Shown here: piece after piece, positions 22,860 to 33,808 of the stretch
Numbering within the stretch: the first letter of the stretch is position 1
Layout: the number at the start of each line of letters is the position of its first letter
Assembly (NCBI GenBank): GCA_019915135.1
Contig: JAHLMK010000009.1
Coordinates: forward strand, 1,922,001 to 1,986,000
Reading direction: 5' to 3'
Source of the DNA: Strobilurus pachycystidiatus
Taxonomy: Eukaryota > Basidiomycota > Agaricomycetes > Agaricales > Physalacriaceae
DNA: 64,000 bases
Made by a program: the position numbers and the translations under genes
Notes under the pieces: generated by a model
Seen by the model: only the letters and a program-made list of their open reading frames with translations
What the model was told of the DNA's origin: nothing
The model's database searches: none

Positions 22860-24506
22860 CGGTAACATGGACTCGAGAAAATACCTACTGCCAGATTGCA
22901 CATCCGCACTCCTCCTGGCGGCGCTTCAAAGAGCAAGCTCCCCATGTGTACACTGTGCGTCCCTCCCAAGTTCTCGACGTTTCCTGGTTGCTTATCGGGC
23001 ATATAGCATGGTAGAGAATACTACTACAGCTCGTAACTCTGACGTGCCTTAATCATTCGCTATCAGCTAACGTAACAGTGGTAGATCTCAGCGGTGCTCA
23101 ACGTCCTCATCGTCGCGTATCCCAGGTTTCCCCTTGGGCGATTGGGTCTTCAGGTCTAACGGTGATGTTGTCGCGGAGGACTCAATACCGGATGCCTTGA
23201 ATTACCTTAGCACAGTCTTCGGTGAACCTAAGTCGATCATCCTTAGCTCAGTCTTCTTGGTTTCCTTTCTGGCGCAGCTGTCACTGAGGACAAGAACAGC
23301 AACGTCAACAACGGCTTGCTCGACCATCGTGCGGCTCCCGAGTGGAGTCAACGTCATATTGCGGTCTTCGCAGGTGATCCTACCAAGGTGGCCAATGGTG
23401 GAGAGAGTGATATAAGTCCTATAATACGGGCAGCGGCTTTTGGTGCTCATTGTTTGCTAAGGGCGGCGCAGCCGTCGCTCTCCATCATTCGACTGTCTAC
23501 TGTGGGGAGAAAAAACCCACTTTTTGGCGCAGCCGTTGTTGACTACTGCCCGTAATGACCCCTTCCGGACATCTGGCGACATTGGGACCTGCTTCCAAGC
23601 AGTAAGTGACTTGGTTGGTTGGTTACAACGTCGAAGAGAGCGGCCGCTTATCAGCCGTCGATGTTATCACTGCTGTCAACAACAAACCCTCCCGCAAGTA
23701 TGCATCGATAGCAGTTACGCTCCCGACATCACCTCCAAGTTGTTCCTAGTCGTGAAAGTCAGCAAGGCTCCTGTTCTCGCTGGACACACTGCTCAGGACA
23801 GTGTTCCACCCTCGTCGGCGAGCTCGCTGATGTCACCACCGATGCAGCGATCGCAGCGGCCATAGCGAAGCGATGCGTACTTGGTATACCGGCCTTTCTT
23901 TCAACCTTTGCATTATATCTTACAGCCACTCTCGCGAAAATGTTGGAGGTCTACCTCCGGCCTCTTCCAGAATTGTTTGAACCAATCAATGGGAGCGTAT
24001 AGAAAGTGAGGTGGGTACCTCTTCTAACATCTCCTTATCGTTCTTGAGCTAAATGCGGCGGCTGAGACTACCTCGTTGGATTCACGGCAGCCGCGTTGGG
24101 CACATCCTTCTTCAACCATGTCCGGGGTGCACCCGACCCGAATCTCATTGCTTCGGGCACAAGTAAGATATAATCTTCTGAAATTTCTGTCTCTGTTTTT
24201 GACACACAATATAGCGCTGAGCTTTCCTACCAACTCCGGACCCTCTTCCTCCGTTGAGGAGGCAGTTTCACTCTGTTTACCACGACTGAGAAGGTCACCG
24301 CGAACGGGGCGGTCGTGTGGTGGTCGAGCTTTGCCCGTGACCTGGACCCCAACACATACGCCGTCTCTGGCTCGCTGAAGTGGACCACCGGTGTAACGAA
24401 ATACATGTACACTGACTTGACCGGCAGTTCGATGAAGACTTGCGAGGCGGCCAGCGTTGCCCGTATTGCACGGTGGGCAAGCGTCGGGAAGGAGCTCAGG
24501 CTCTAA
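22860..24506 (+). pseudogene. Decayed type-B carboxylesterase/lipase (alpha/beta hydrolase)
   Basis: Successive blocks of a fungal carboxylesterase occur in correct order but in different frames with stops between them. They are: LNVLIVAYPRFPLGRLG (about 23100); the nucleophile-elbow region GLLDHRAAPEWSQRHIAVF then GDPTKVANGGESD with the catalytic Ser codon at 23406-23408; GGAAVALHHSTVYCGEKKP (about 23460); APDITSKLFLVVKVSKAPVL and GHTAQDS (about 23720-23800); the AELSYQLRTLF block that replaces the usual HG-E-L-Y-V-F catalytic His region (about 24215); and the C-terminal WWSFARDLDPNTYAVSGSLK block (about 24320-24385), stop at 24504-24506. Intact members are about 500-560 residue secreted or cytosolic esterases. 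Here frameshifts, a stop (CGA-type to TGA) and loss of the His motif indicate a pseudogene. Confidence 0.75.
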
Positions 24507-26548
24507 TTTTGGGAATACGGCATGCAACTGGCTTTTGTTGTATTGTGTTTCCAACTTATGGGACGGTCTTCAGCACGATATACCTTCATGTATTGTACTT
24601 CCATCTGTTCTGCATATATAATACCCTTCTTTTTTTGATGCACGGCGGCGACAATGACGAAGCTTTCAAGTAGGTATCGCCGTTCGGGAATCGACGGTTT
24701 GCTGTGTAGTGCCGTGTCGTCGGTGTCTGGGCATTCAATCGGTCAGCAGGCCGGAACCCAAACCGTATACAACATCGTCTTCCCTCTTGCTCAATTCCCG
24801 TAGGCTTACCTGCTCTTTGTGATACCACTCCGTCATACCCAGCACTCAATGCACTCCATTCCAGTTTTGCTCGTGTGGCAACAAGCTCGTCAAATACTGC
24901 GTCGATTCGCGCCCACTATCCCGTGACAAAAGGGCTCATCTCAAGGCGCCACACATCGATTGGCGTTCGGATTTCAATACTCATCTCTGATTTTACCGCT
25001 TCAAGCTGCGTCTCTTCATCAGCTCCGCCATCTCTGATGGGCGCATGGCGACGGGTGGAATGGTAATGATGGCTGTCGCATCTGGCGCAGACTCGAAGGT
25101 GGAATCGCGATGCCGTCTCGCAAGGATGGCGAGTATAAATCTGACAGCATGCGATGTCGTTGCCGAAATTGGGAATCCCGCTGCCCTCCATCACGTTCTG
25201 CAGTGTCTATCCCTTTATCGTTCCTCTATCTCTGACTCTGGCAGTCTGAGCAGCACCTCTAGCAATCATAATCAGTGGCGGGCAACTGCGGGTGTCGGTG
25301 AGCAACGGGCTGCGCACGCCCCTCTAAAAAACGCGGCCGATACGTGGAATAGCGCCCCTCCATCCCAATTGGAACTCAAAGACGGGTCCTATCGGGTTGT
25401 CGATTGAAATTAGGATGTGCTCTGGGACGTACCCTGACGAGGAGACGGTCATGGAGGTGGGACCAATGCTGTGCTCTGGAGCTAAGGCCACGTCTTACAC
25501 AGCTATGATCTCTCCTTCTCCGAGTCCGCTGTCGGTCGCGTACCCAAAGTCAGCTCGATGAAATCCGACGACGAGTCCACACGGGTACGATTCAAACGGA
25601 AAAAGTGTGAGAATGGGCCTTTGGGGCATGCGTGCTGCTTGGATGCTGTTGGACCACACAGCTCCCGTAACGTGCTTGCTATACTTCCACTCTCATTGGC
25701 GCAACTGGAGGCGAACCCAGAACTCAGTGTCAAGACCGACCAGATACCGGGAAATCCCACTGAGACGGGAGATGGACGTGTATACGGGACACGGCACCGA
25801 GGAAGATCCTCACCAACCACCCGTAGAATCTGAACAATCCAAAACACTTGCCCTATGTTCGCCGAGTTGGCTCAGCGGTCCGATGGCGAATCCGACGCGC
25901 AGACTTGGCGAGCGCGTCTCCGAGCTTGAGGCGCAAAAGGTGATGCTGTTTAAGGGCTCCTTGTTCGGTTGCGTGGCCTCGTGCCGGGATCTTTCTGGAT
26001 TTTCCAATTTATCCTGGCTACGACGCCGCCGGGCTGCTCAATATGTAAAGAGGGGGGAAGAAGGCGCTACGGACCAATTGCGGGACCAGCCTCAACATGT
26101 TATGGAAATAAGTCGTGGTGGGGCACCATACTCAGAAAGTCAAAGAGGCCCCCGAGTGGCGAACCGTACCGGCAAAACGTCCTACGCACGCTCAAGGCGC
26201 CCAGCTCCAGAACGAGCGGCCGAACCACTTTTTGCGCGTGCAGAGGCGCTCAAACAACGTGGCCGGCTGCACAAAGTACGGTCGACGGTGCGACTGCTGA
26301 GGTCTAACCTCCATCGTTTATTTCCTTTGGATGAACGCACCTTGTGATGGACAACCTGTCGATCCCGGTGGGCGGTGGATATCGGTAGGGCGAGCTGGTG
26401 TAGGGATGAAAATCTGAGCGTGCGGCCGTAAGGCGGACGTCGAAGGGTGGGGGTATAAAAGTTTGGAGGTGATTGGCAATAGGGAAGTAGAAGGCTAGAA
26501 ACGGAACTCGAATTGGCTACCCTAGCATCCGACCCGATCCGCGGAGCA
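24507..26548. other. Intergenic or decayed coding DNA, no gene resolved
   Basis: Several open frames of 90-240 codons overlap on both strands between 24875 and 26347, but none shows a domain or a consistent exon chain. A minus-strand frame at 24916-25194 is Cys/His-rich (RFHLRVCARCDSHHYH). A TATA box for the next gene lies at 26454. Confidence 0.4.
26454..26460 (+). promoter_or_regulatory. TATA box upstream of the F-box gene
   Basis: TATAAAA preceded by a G-rich run, 89 nt before the ATG at 26549. Confidence 0.5.
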
Positions 26549-28105
26549 ATGGATACTGCCGTTCACAGCGTTCATCCTTTGCCGAGACTTCTCCGGCCCT
26601 CTGGAAATGTGACATATTTTTCTCAACCGATTACCGACGCTTGTTTAGAACCCGGCACTTTACAATCCACTCGGTGCTCTACTTGCTATGGCGTTACACT
26701 GTCTTACATGCAAGCACTGTACGGTCGCTGGCTACATACGTATTTCGGCATCATTCCGGCATCAAAACCGATATCCGACCATCTAGGCCTTAGGCCCTGC
26801 CCCCTGGCTGCTGGCATCGTTGACTCACCGCGCGCTCCAGAGTCACCTCGAGCCATGCCTTACACACCTCTCTGGCGCCGGGCCTCCCCATACGCCGCCT
26901 ATCTTACCGGCTTGTTGTCGTTGGCTACCAGTCAGGAAAGCACCCGGGACAGCTTCGGACAATACGTCGATGCTATTGCAACGGACGTGTACAAGTTAGA
27001 GATGGATGTGCAGAGGTTGTGGGCGTTGATAATACTCACCGTTGGGTCATCCAGACCGCGCACCGACACACAGGAGTACGTCATTGCTTTTGTATGTGCC
27101 GCCTTGTCCGCTGCGGAAGCAGAACACGCGCTCGCCCAAAGATATTATATCAACCACGCGCGCCTTGTGACCGCACATATAGGTGCTCTCCCCGTCGAGA
27201 TCCTCAACTGCATCTTTCGCCTCTCCATTGGTCCTTCACCACCTATATCCTATCCTCTTTCATTCGGTCCATGGCACCTTTCGTGGGTCTGTCGCCGATG
27301 GCGAACGATACTAAAAGATCCTGCCTACTGGACATCGTTCTCAATTCTGCCCTATCTGCCAGAAAGCCAAAGCGCCCACGTTTACTATGCCCTACTCCAT
27401 AACATCATGCTGCAAGTCTTGGAGCGTTCAGGCCACCTCCCAATGACATTCACATTCCCTCTAGCACGCCCCGGTGATCTATGTGCACTCCCAGCTCATC
27501 GTGGTTGCTGGAGGACTGAAAGGTCCGTTCACGGACCATCGGCAATGCTTCGTGGTCGACACCTCCTCGGCAATACCACTACGAGCTCTCAGCTGACGAT
27601 GGTCTTCCCGGATGAAGACGTGTATCCTGAAGAGATGATTACCCAGATCTTTTCCACCCTCGGTCGCCTCCCAATTTCGGTACTTGCCCTCGACTCCCAG
27701 AACTATAGTTGCCGTAATGTCATCACCGCACTATCAATCCTCACTCCCAACACGGCTACCGGCCGAGACCCGTTCTGGTTCTCACTCCGTCCTCCTCTTT
27801 TCCCTAAACTCAAGAAGCTTCATCTTCATTTCGCACACGGTGTATCCTGTGATCCACTGGACCTCATAGGTCAGGAGTGCACGGGCATAGGAAGTAGTAG
27901 CCTGGTTGGCAGAATGTTGTACGAGCTGCGCATTCGAAACTCAGCGATGAGACTACACAAGGTATACTTCGAGGTATCGTATGCATCCCGGGATGCACCG
28001 AAGTGCGTCGAGCGGTTTCGTACGACGTTGATCGAGGACTCGCGGCTTCGAGAAATAGAGATGGAATTCACGGCGTCGCGTTTGACGTGGGGTCATTGGG
28101 AGTGA
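26549..28105 (+). CDS. F-box protein, intronless
   Basis: Single exon, 518 residues from the first in-frame ATG at 26549 (upstream in-frame codons reach 26513 but offer only TTG). An F-box-like motif lies at about 212-264: IGALPVEILNCIFRLS, then WHLSWVCRRWRTILKDPAYW, the same LPxEIL...VCRRWR...PxxW pattern as the gene at 13706-15954. The N-terminal 200 residues are hydrophobic-helical with no recognised domain. The C-terminal 250 residues are Leu-rich and end MEFTASRLTWGHWE. The inferred role is a substrate adaptor of an SCF ubiquitin ligase. Similarity to 13706-15954 outside the F-box is not evident by eye, so the two are members of an expanded family rather than a recent duplication. Confidence 0.8.
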   Translation: MDTAVHSVHPLPRLLRPSGNVTYFSQPITDACLEPGTLQSTRCSTCYGVTLSYMQALYGRWLHTYFGIIPASKPISDHLGLRPCPLAAGIVDSPRAPESPRAMPYTPLWRRASPYAAYLTGLLSLATSQESTRDSFGQYVDAIATDVYKLEMDVQRLWALIILTVGSSRPRTDTQEYVIAFVCAALSAAEAEHALAQRYYINHARLVTAHIGALPVEILNCIFRLSIGPSPPISYPLSFGPWHLSWVCRRWRTILKDPAYWTSFSILPYLPESQSAHVYYALLHNIMLQVLERSGHLPMTFTFPLARPGDLCALPAHRGCWRTERSVHGPSAMLRGRHLLGNTTTSSQLTMVFPDEDVYPEEMITQIFSTLGRLPISVLALDSQNYSCRNVITALSILTPNTATGRDPFWFSLRPPLFPKLKKLHLHFAHGVSCDPLDLIGQECTGIGSSSLVGRMLYELRIRNSAMRLHKVYFEVSYASRDAPKCVERFRTTLIEDSRLREIEMEFTASRLTWGHWE

Positions 28106-29211
28106 TGTGTGGTGAGAAAGAGGTAGCCGAAAGTCTCTGTGCCGACCGGTTTATGTGTATGTAGGTGGCCACACGAAGTGTCGCCTTTGACTACTCCTGG
28201 GATAATAGCCCTCATCCTTGGATCGTAGTGTATTTTATGGGTTTTTCTGTCACCCCCATTTTCAGCTCACGTACATCTCTGTACTTATGCTCGCGAGAAT
28301 TGCTACGCTCAGCTCAGAGTGAGATGGATCGGTATTGATTCTGACTCGGTTCGTGCTGCATTTGTCCGATTACGCCAAATCCACACACCGCAGCCCTCAA
28401 ACATCCCTTTGTATTGGTCTGGGTCTTACTGGCGTGATACCTGTGCGTTGCTTGCTATACACACACGGAACTAAGAGGCTGCTCTCACCTGGGGTGGAGG
28501 TGAGTTCCTCTCATATGACGATTCCTTTTTGACTGATCCCATTATCCCAACCGGTAAAAAGACATGCCTCGGCACACTGGCACGTCTGGCGAAAGTAGAG
28601 TTCAAACTCACCACGGCGACGTTGTCCTCAGTTTTCAGCACGATATCATAGACAGGACGGGCTCCGCTGCCCTGCTACCAAGCCCCAATTGGAACGTTAT
28701 CCTCCAGTGTCAATCGCCTCAAGGAACGTGCGATGTGAGGTATTCTCTCACGGCCGTCACCCTATACATTCATTGTCTATACTATTCCTATTCCTATCCT
28801 CATTCTTGTTTACGTTGCGAGCGAACGAGGTGTGAGAAAGAGAAATTGAGCGACGGTAGGTGCGTGTCGTCCGAATGGCTTTCTGGCATCTCTTCAAATG
28901 CTTTCGAAGGAAGATTTGTCGCAGATGGCGGTGATGATATCGTGTCCCTTGACCCCTGATATTTACGCTCTCGTGCAGAAGTAGAGACTTCAACTTCTGA
29001 GTCGTTACCGCCACAAGGAATCCGGCTTATATACCCCGGCCCAGGAGTACGTTTGACATCTGTCGGGTTCGATCCTTCTGGCAACCCCATCCCCCACTTA
29101 GTGGTGCACCCGGGACTCCATCGGGATACTGAGGATTCTACACAACAGATGACATCTTGTGTTCCACGGTTGCTCAAGGAGCAGCAATGTTGAGTACTTA
29201 TGTTCTTGATA
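28106..29211. other. Intergenic with dispersed repeat, no gene seen
   Basis: Holds copy 2 of the dispersed repeat (28551-28800). Remaining frames lack splice partners. Confidence 0.45.
28551..28800. repeat. Dispersed repeat, copy 2 (copy 1 at 12521-12760)
   Basis: Ordered blocks shared with 12521-12760, clearest in TCTGGCGAAAGTAGAGT, ACTCACCACGGCGACGTTG and GCCCCAATTGGAAC. Same orientation as copy 1. Confidence 0.65.
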
Positions 29212-31251
29212 TTACAAGGAGACTTGTTGCTGTCTGTCATTACCCATGGCCACCGAAGCCACCGAAGCCACCCTTGTCCCACTCCAATTATTTCTGAAAG
29301 TCACAGGTACGACCCATCGGTACAGGAATGTTGTGTCACCTTCAGCCGTAGCCATAGCCTGGCCTGAGCCTCCAGAGTTCCCGAATTCCACCAGTGCCAC
29401 TGGCTCCACCGTAGCCTGTCCTGAGCCTGAAGATATCCTGAATTCCTTGAACGGTGCCACCGGCTCCACCGTGACCCGCAGAGGGAAAGAGGAATACTGC
29501 AGAGTGAACTGAGTAGGTCGTGGGTCATCTTGATGCTGTGCGTCGTATGTGTCCTTAAGCTTGTACCAACATTGCCCCACAAACAGGTTATCCAGGAAGA
29601 TGAGTTTGAAGAATTCGTCAAAAAAGGACTTTTCATAGGTGGAAAGAGAGTCCCTGTTCTCCCCTGACATACTTGTAAAATCACAAATATAGCAGTGAGA
29701 TGGAAGGAAGACGTACCCATTCTTGTCTGGACCACTGCAGAGCAAGTTTCACGATGTCTCGGCCAGTCCCTGCGTTGGCAGGTCCGAGAGCAATATGTCT
29801 TAAGTTGACATGCACTGCAGCACTTGATCGCAGACCGTGTTTCAAACGCAGTACACTAAAGGAGTGTGAACAAGTTTTTTCAGAGCTTATGTCACAGTAC
29901 ACACACCGATATATCTTCGCAGGGCACTTTCACTGGTGGCCCGACACGCATAGCATGCATGTAGGGGTCTACAGCGTCGATGGACCGCAGGAGCATTTCC
30001 CAGATTCCCCGGATCTGAGGGTGTGACGGTAGTTCCGGCATCCGCTTCAGTCGTTTTTGGACGACTCGGAATATATTTGGGTTGACCACGTTATTAGACA
30101 GTTGAGCAAGGGCGGCGACCGCGAAAGTAGGATCAAATCGACTTTGCAGGGAATGGTGAAAGAGAAACCGGTCGGTTTTGAGGACAAGGCTCAGAAGGTG
30201 TGCCCGGACGGCGACCAGTATCCATTGCCGTCGGTACAGAGCAAAACAAATGTACTTCAAGGAGATGCCGAGAGTGGCCAGAGCCTCCTCGATCGCATAC
30301 TCCTTCAGCGGGCTGCGCAGTGAGGATAGATCGTTGATAGCCGCGGGGAGGACGGCGACATGAAGAAGAGAGCACACCCAGAAGACGCTGTTGTGCTGTA
30401 AAAAGGCCCGATAGAAAGGCCCTCTCCGCACTTGAGCGCTGCCCAACTGCTCAATGAAGCAGGTCAGAGACGACGCAAATGACAGGAGTTCCATTGTCTG
30501 TCGCGATCGATGTCCACCTAAGCCTGAGTGGTTACTGGACAAGTTGACGAGTCTCTTGACAGTGCGTTGTGCGATATCCTGGACCACAGATGAGGGTGTT
30601 TCATCTAGGTGGTGGCGCAAAATGGCTTTTGCTTCTGAGTTACAATTGACGCTCTCGTATAGCGTCCGCAACATCCTTGTCAGTGTTTCATGCACGTCCG
30701 GATCGTCCAAAATAGCAGACTTGAGAAGCGCCCGAACAATCAACGTGAAGATTGATGCACCGAGTAGCCCCTGCGTACTTGGCATCTGTTTACTGCCCTT
30801 GTCAGTGACCAGATGTACGGCAGGTGCTAAGACCTTGAAAGCTGATGAAACGATGGAGGGAAGAGGGTTGGGACAGTCCTCCTCCAAGTACATCAGGAAC
30901 ATCTGCTCAGTCCAATGAAGTAGGAGCTGCCAGTGGCACATCAAACTGACGTGAGTAGTCAACGAATCGATGGCCGTTCTCTGCATGGCCATAGAGAACT
31001 CGTCCTGAAAGGAAACAGTCTGGTTCAGCCAGAACTGAAAGGCCACGGATTGAAGAGCTTTGAGTGTGGTGATGGGGATATGTGGACGCCTGGCAATACC
31101 GGAAGATTGAAACAGGGCTTGCAGAAAGTCATGAGCGTCGTCATCGTGGCTCAAGACCTTGCGCTGATGAGAGTGATTGAGACACCGATGCTGTTCACAG
31201 AGCTCAGACGAAGCACACCTTGAACTTCTCGATGGCGGATGTAGCATCCAT
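29212..31251 (-). CDS. MYND-type zinc finger protein (paralogue of 36021-37998)
   Basis: Exons 31251-31219, 31163-29907, 29855-29717 and 29663-29212; introns 55, 51 and 53 nt; 626 residues; phases 0, 0, 1. The tiny 11-codon first exon (MDATSAIEKFK) joins to RKVLSHDDDAHDF, matching RKLLSRDADSHEA in the plus-strand paralogue. Residues about 12-425 form a helical repeat-like region. A MYND finger follows at about 426-465 (CCSACQLKTYCSRTC, RRDWPRHRETC), an eight-ligand Cys/His zinc-binding module that mediates protein-protein contact. The tail contains STYEKSFFDEFFKLIF and short Gly/Ser/Glu/Pro repeats (EPVAPFKEF, EPVALVEF). Basidiomycete genomes carry many such MYND proteins of unknown function; a transcriptional or scaffolding role is only inference. 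Confidence 0.85.
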
Positions 31252-33808
31252 GTTGACAGTGAGTGGCAGACGAAAGAAGGAGAATTCGGACTTGAGGCGA
31301 CGAGTAGACTCTTGAGATCGCCAGGCGATCAATGTTTGATCGCCGACCGAGCCGAATTGCACAAGCCACATTCTGGAAAATATGGTCACAATCGGGAAGT
31401 ACTTAGCTACCGCAAGGCGTTCGTCAAGTGAATCAAGAGATCAACCTATGTCATGTACTTCTCTAATACTGAAGAGTGTAGTTTGATCCGGAGATGTGTA
31501 CAGTAGACGTACATGGAAGTCCTATTGATGCGTCTGTGAGAGGCACAGTGGCGTTCAGTCTTTGCACCGGCTCCTTGAGAGTAGACTCAGAGCTATGACT
31601 GCGAGGGTTGGTGATGAAGAAATCGGTTTAAAAAGAGCTCCCGAGGAATTTCTTCTAATGATTGGCGCCAAGCGAGTGTGCATATATTCGAGGGCAGTTG
31701 TCGGATGACTTGGTGATACCGCCTCAGCCCCATGACGAGAAGTCAGCCGTCCTCTCTCCAAGAATGAGAAACGCGCTTACTTAAATCGTTGAAAACACCT
31801 CCTGGATGACAGTAGTGATGTTGCAGAATCGGTCTTCGACTGGCGGGCTGGAAGATGTGATGTCTGTCTAGACTCTGGCCGGTGTCAGCGAGGGCTCTAA
31901 ACGTCGCCGAATAGGACTTGCGCCGGTAACAAGCACGGAGTGCCTAGGGCGATTCACCCTGCGAGCGCGAACGGCGGGAGAAACGGGTAGGCGGCAGAAG
32001 CACGACCTAGCATACGCTGCACTCACGATACACTAACGATATGTTAAGGTCAAGGCCAGTCAACGTTCAACGTTCAACGTTCAACCATCGCGCCGCTCCG
32101 AGTCACGTTACTTACTTGGATTCTGCCCGGGTTCAAGTTCAAGTTGGGTTGTCTCCAGACCGTCACGCGAGTGCAATGGTCGAATCTGCTTGGTTTTCAA
32201 ACGTATTTGTTGAGAGCAGTGCGCTGCTGGAGTTTCTAGCATTGTTGGAGATAGTCCGAAATAAGTTCGGTGACGATTAGAATCTTTAGATCCGACTCGT
32301 TGTGGCCCTGGGGGGCCGAATTCCAGAGTCGTCCTGATCGCAGAAGAGGCCTGTTCAGGCCTGTTCGGGCCGGGCCCATTGTGCCTCCGAATTCACGGAC
32401 TCACCGCTACCTGCAGACCTCCTGCCGCGTCAGCTGTTGGCTTGGTTTGCACCTTAGTCCGCCTCGGACCCTTCGTCTGACGTCGCACTGTGTACAAATA
32501 CTCATCCGTTTCGCCACCTGCCATACTCCGTGCGTCCCTTATTACATGAATGTCGGCGGCTTTGAGAGCCGCGTAGCGGTTGCCACAGCCTAGCTACAGT
32601 GCGGATACGAGGATCGTTGTCACCATTCTGTTCCACCCCTTGTCTCATTGCGCTACAGGTCAGTCATCACCCATACTCATCCACCGGACCGGGTATCTGC
32701 TGGCTCCGTACTCTCTTCCAATATGTACGGTGTTTCCGCCGGTTTCCATCGCGTATGCGTGCTCCCGCAGTCAGAGCACCCTGCACTCGCCACAGCTAGG
32801 TGTGACTACCGTCTCCACCGACCACATTCTGTTCTTATGATCAAAACAACGTCCGCATCTACCTCTGTCCTTTCCCTCCGCTGAGGGTCAGTCTGTTTCC
32901 ACCCCAACACGTTCACGCGGCAGATCGTTGACATGTACAATAACCGCTTCGTAAGTATCTCGTCATGCAAGTTCACGGGTGAAATCATCAACTCCCCGCC
33001 TCTCAATGCGCTCTGAACTGACGAGATTGGGCCAAGCTCTTCCAATTGACGATTCAAATGATAGCTGGAAAACCTGGATTGCAGACGTCTTCTCCACTGT
33101 TGCGCATTCCAATGGTGCGCTCAAGATGACTTCAGCGGCGTGTGAACTGGAGTGGTAATGTGTGCGGGATCGAGTTACACTGTATGGATTGATCAAGGTC
33201 TACAGACTACACGAGGTATGTTCGATCTTTCTTTTGAATGCCCGGGTGCTCCAGGTGCTTGTGGTGCCCAGCATACCAGAGTTGGGCTCAAATTGATGCG
33301 CGACGGTTGCCAATCCCGCGAATACTCCACTGTGACTTGCTGTTGAAAACAACAAAGGCCAAAGGCTGACCCATAACATCTCTGAACTCTCGCACATAAA
33401 TAACAAGGTAGTCGGTTGGAATTGTCTGGTATATACTACCTTTACTGGGAGTCTCGAACTCGCCTGATCGCACGATTTTCCACACGGTCGTCCCTCAATG
33501 GGACCTTTTGTGCCGTTTCTACCTACCTGACTACCCGTTACTGTAAATTGACAAACAAAAAGTTGTTGGCCAGCGCTAAGCGAGATGAAGCATCATTCTA
33601 GTAGTAGATGACAGTGGCATGGCGGCCTCACTTGGCGGAGTGCACATCCAGCGTCTGTAGTCAGCTGCTTCACTCGCAAAGGTGTCACAACGCGAATGCA
33701 AAACCCGAAAATCAGCCACTAAATGACAAAATCAATCTACTCTGGAAACTTCTAATACGGACTGCGTCAAGCTCTGCTCAGACGATCCCGAACCCTAGTA
33801 CTCTAATC
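31252..33808. other. Intergenic, no gene resolved
   Basis: About 2.5 kb. Coding-like minus-strand frames occur at 33288-33485 (with TDYLVIYVREFRDVMGQPLA) and 32806-33057 (with LNRQLEELGPISSVQSAL-like composition), suggesting exons of an unrecognised or decayed gene, but splice phases could not be made to agree. The AACGTTC array at 32062-32085 lies here. Confidence 0.4.
32062..32085. repeat. AACGTTC tandem repeat
   Basis: Three perfect 7-bp AACGTTC units plus a partial fourth. The reverse-strand form GTTGAAC occurs as a shorter array at about 10673-10690. Confidence 0.85.

Noticed and set aside
25866..25945. Possible tRNA gene: TGGCTCAGCGG resembles an A box
   Set aside because: No matching B box (GGTTCGANNCC) at the right distance and no cloverleaf pairing.
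25607..26347. 246-codon plus-strand open frame
   Set aside because: Begins at an internal ATG with no Kozak context, has high Arg/Ser/Pro composition typical of a shadow frame and overlaps other equally long frames; no domain.
29060..29080. GGTTCGATCC resembling a tRNA B box
   Set aside because: No A box upstream and the expected T-arm stem does not pair on either strand.
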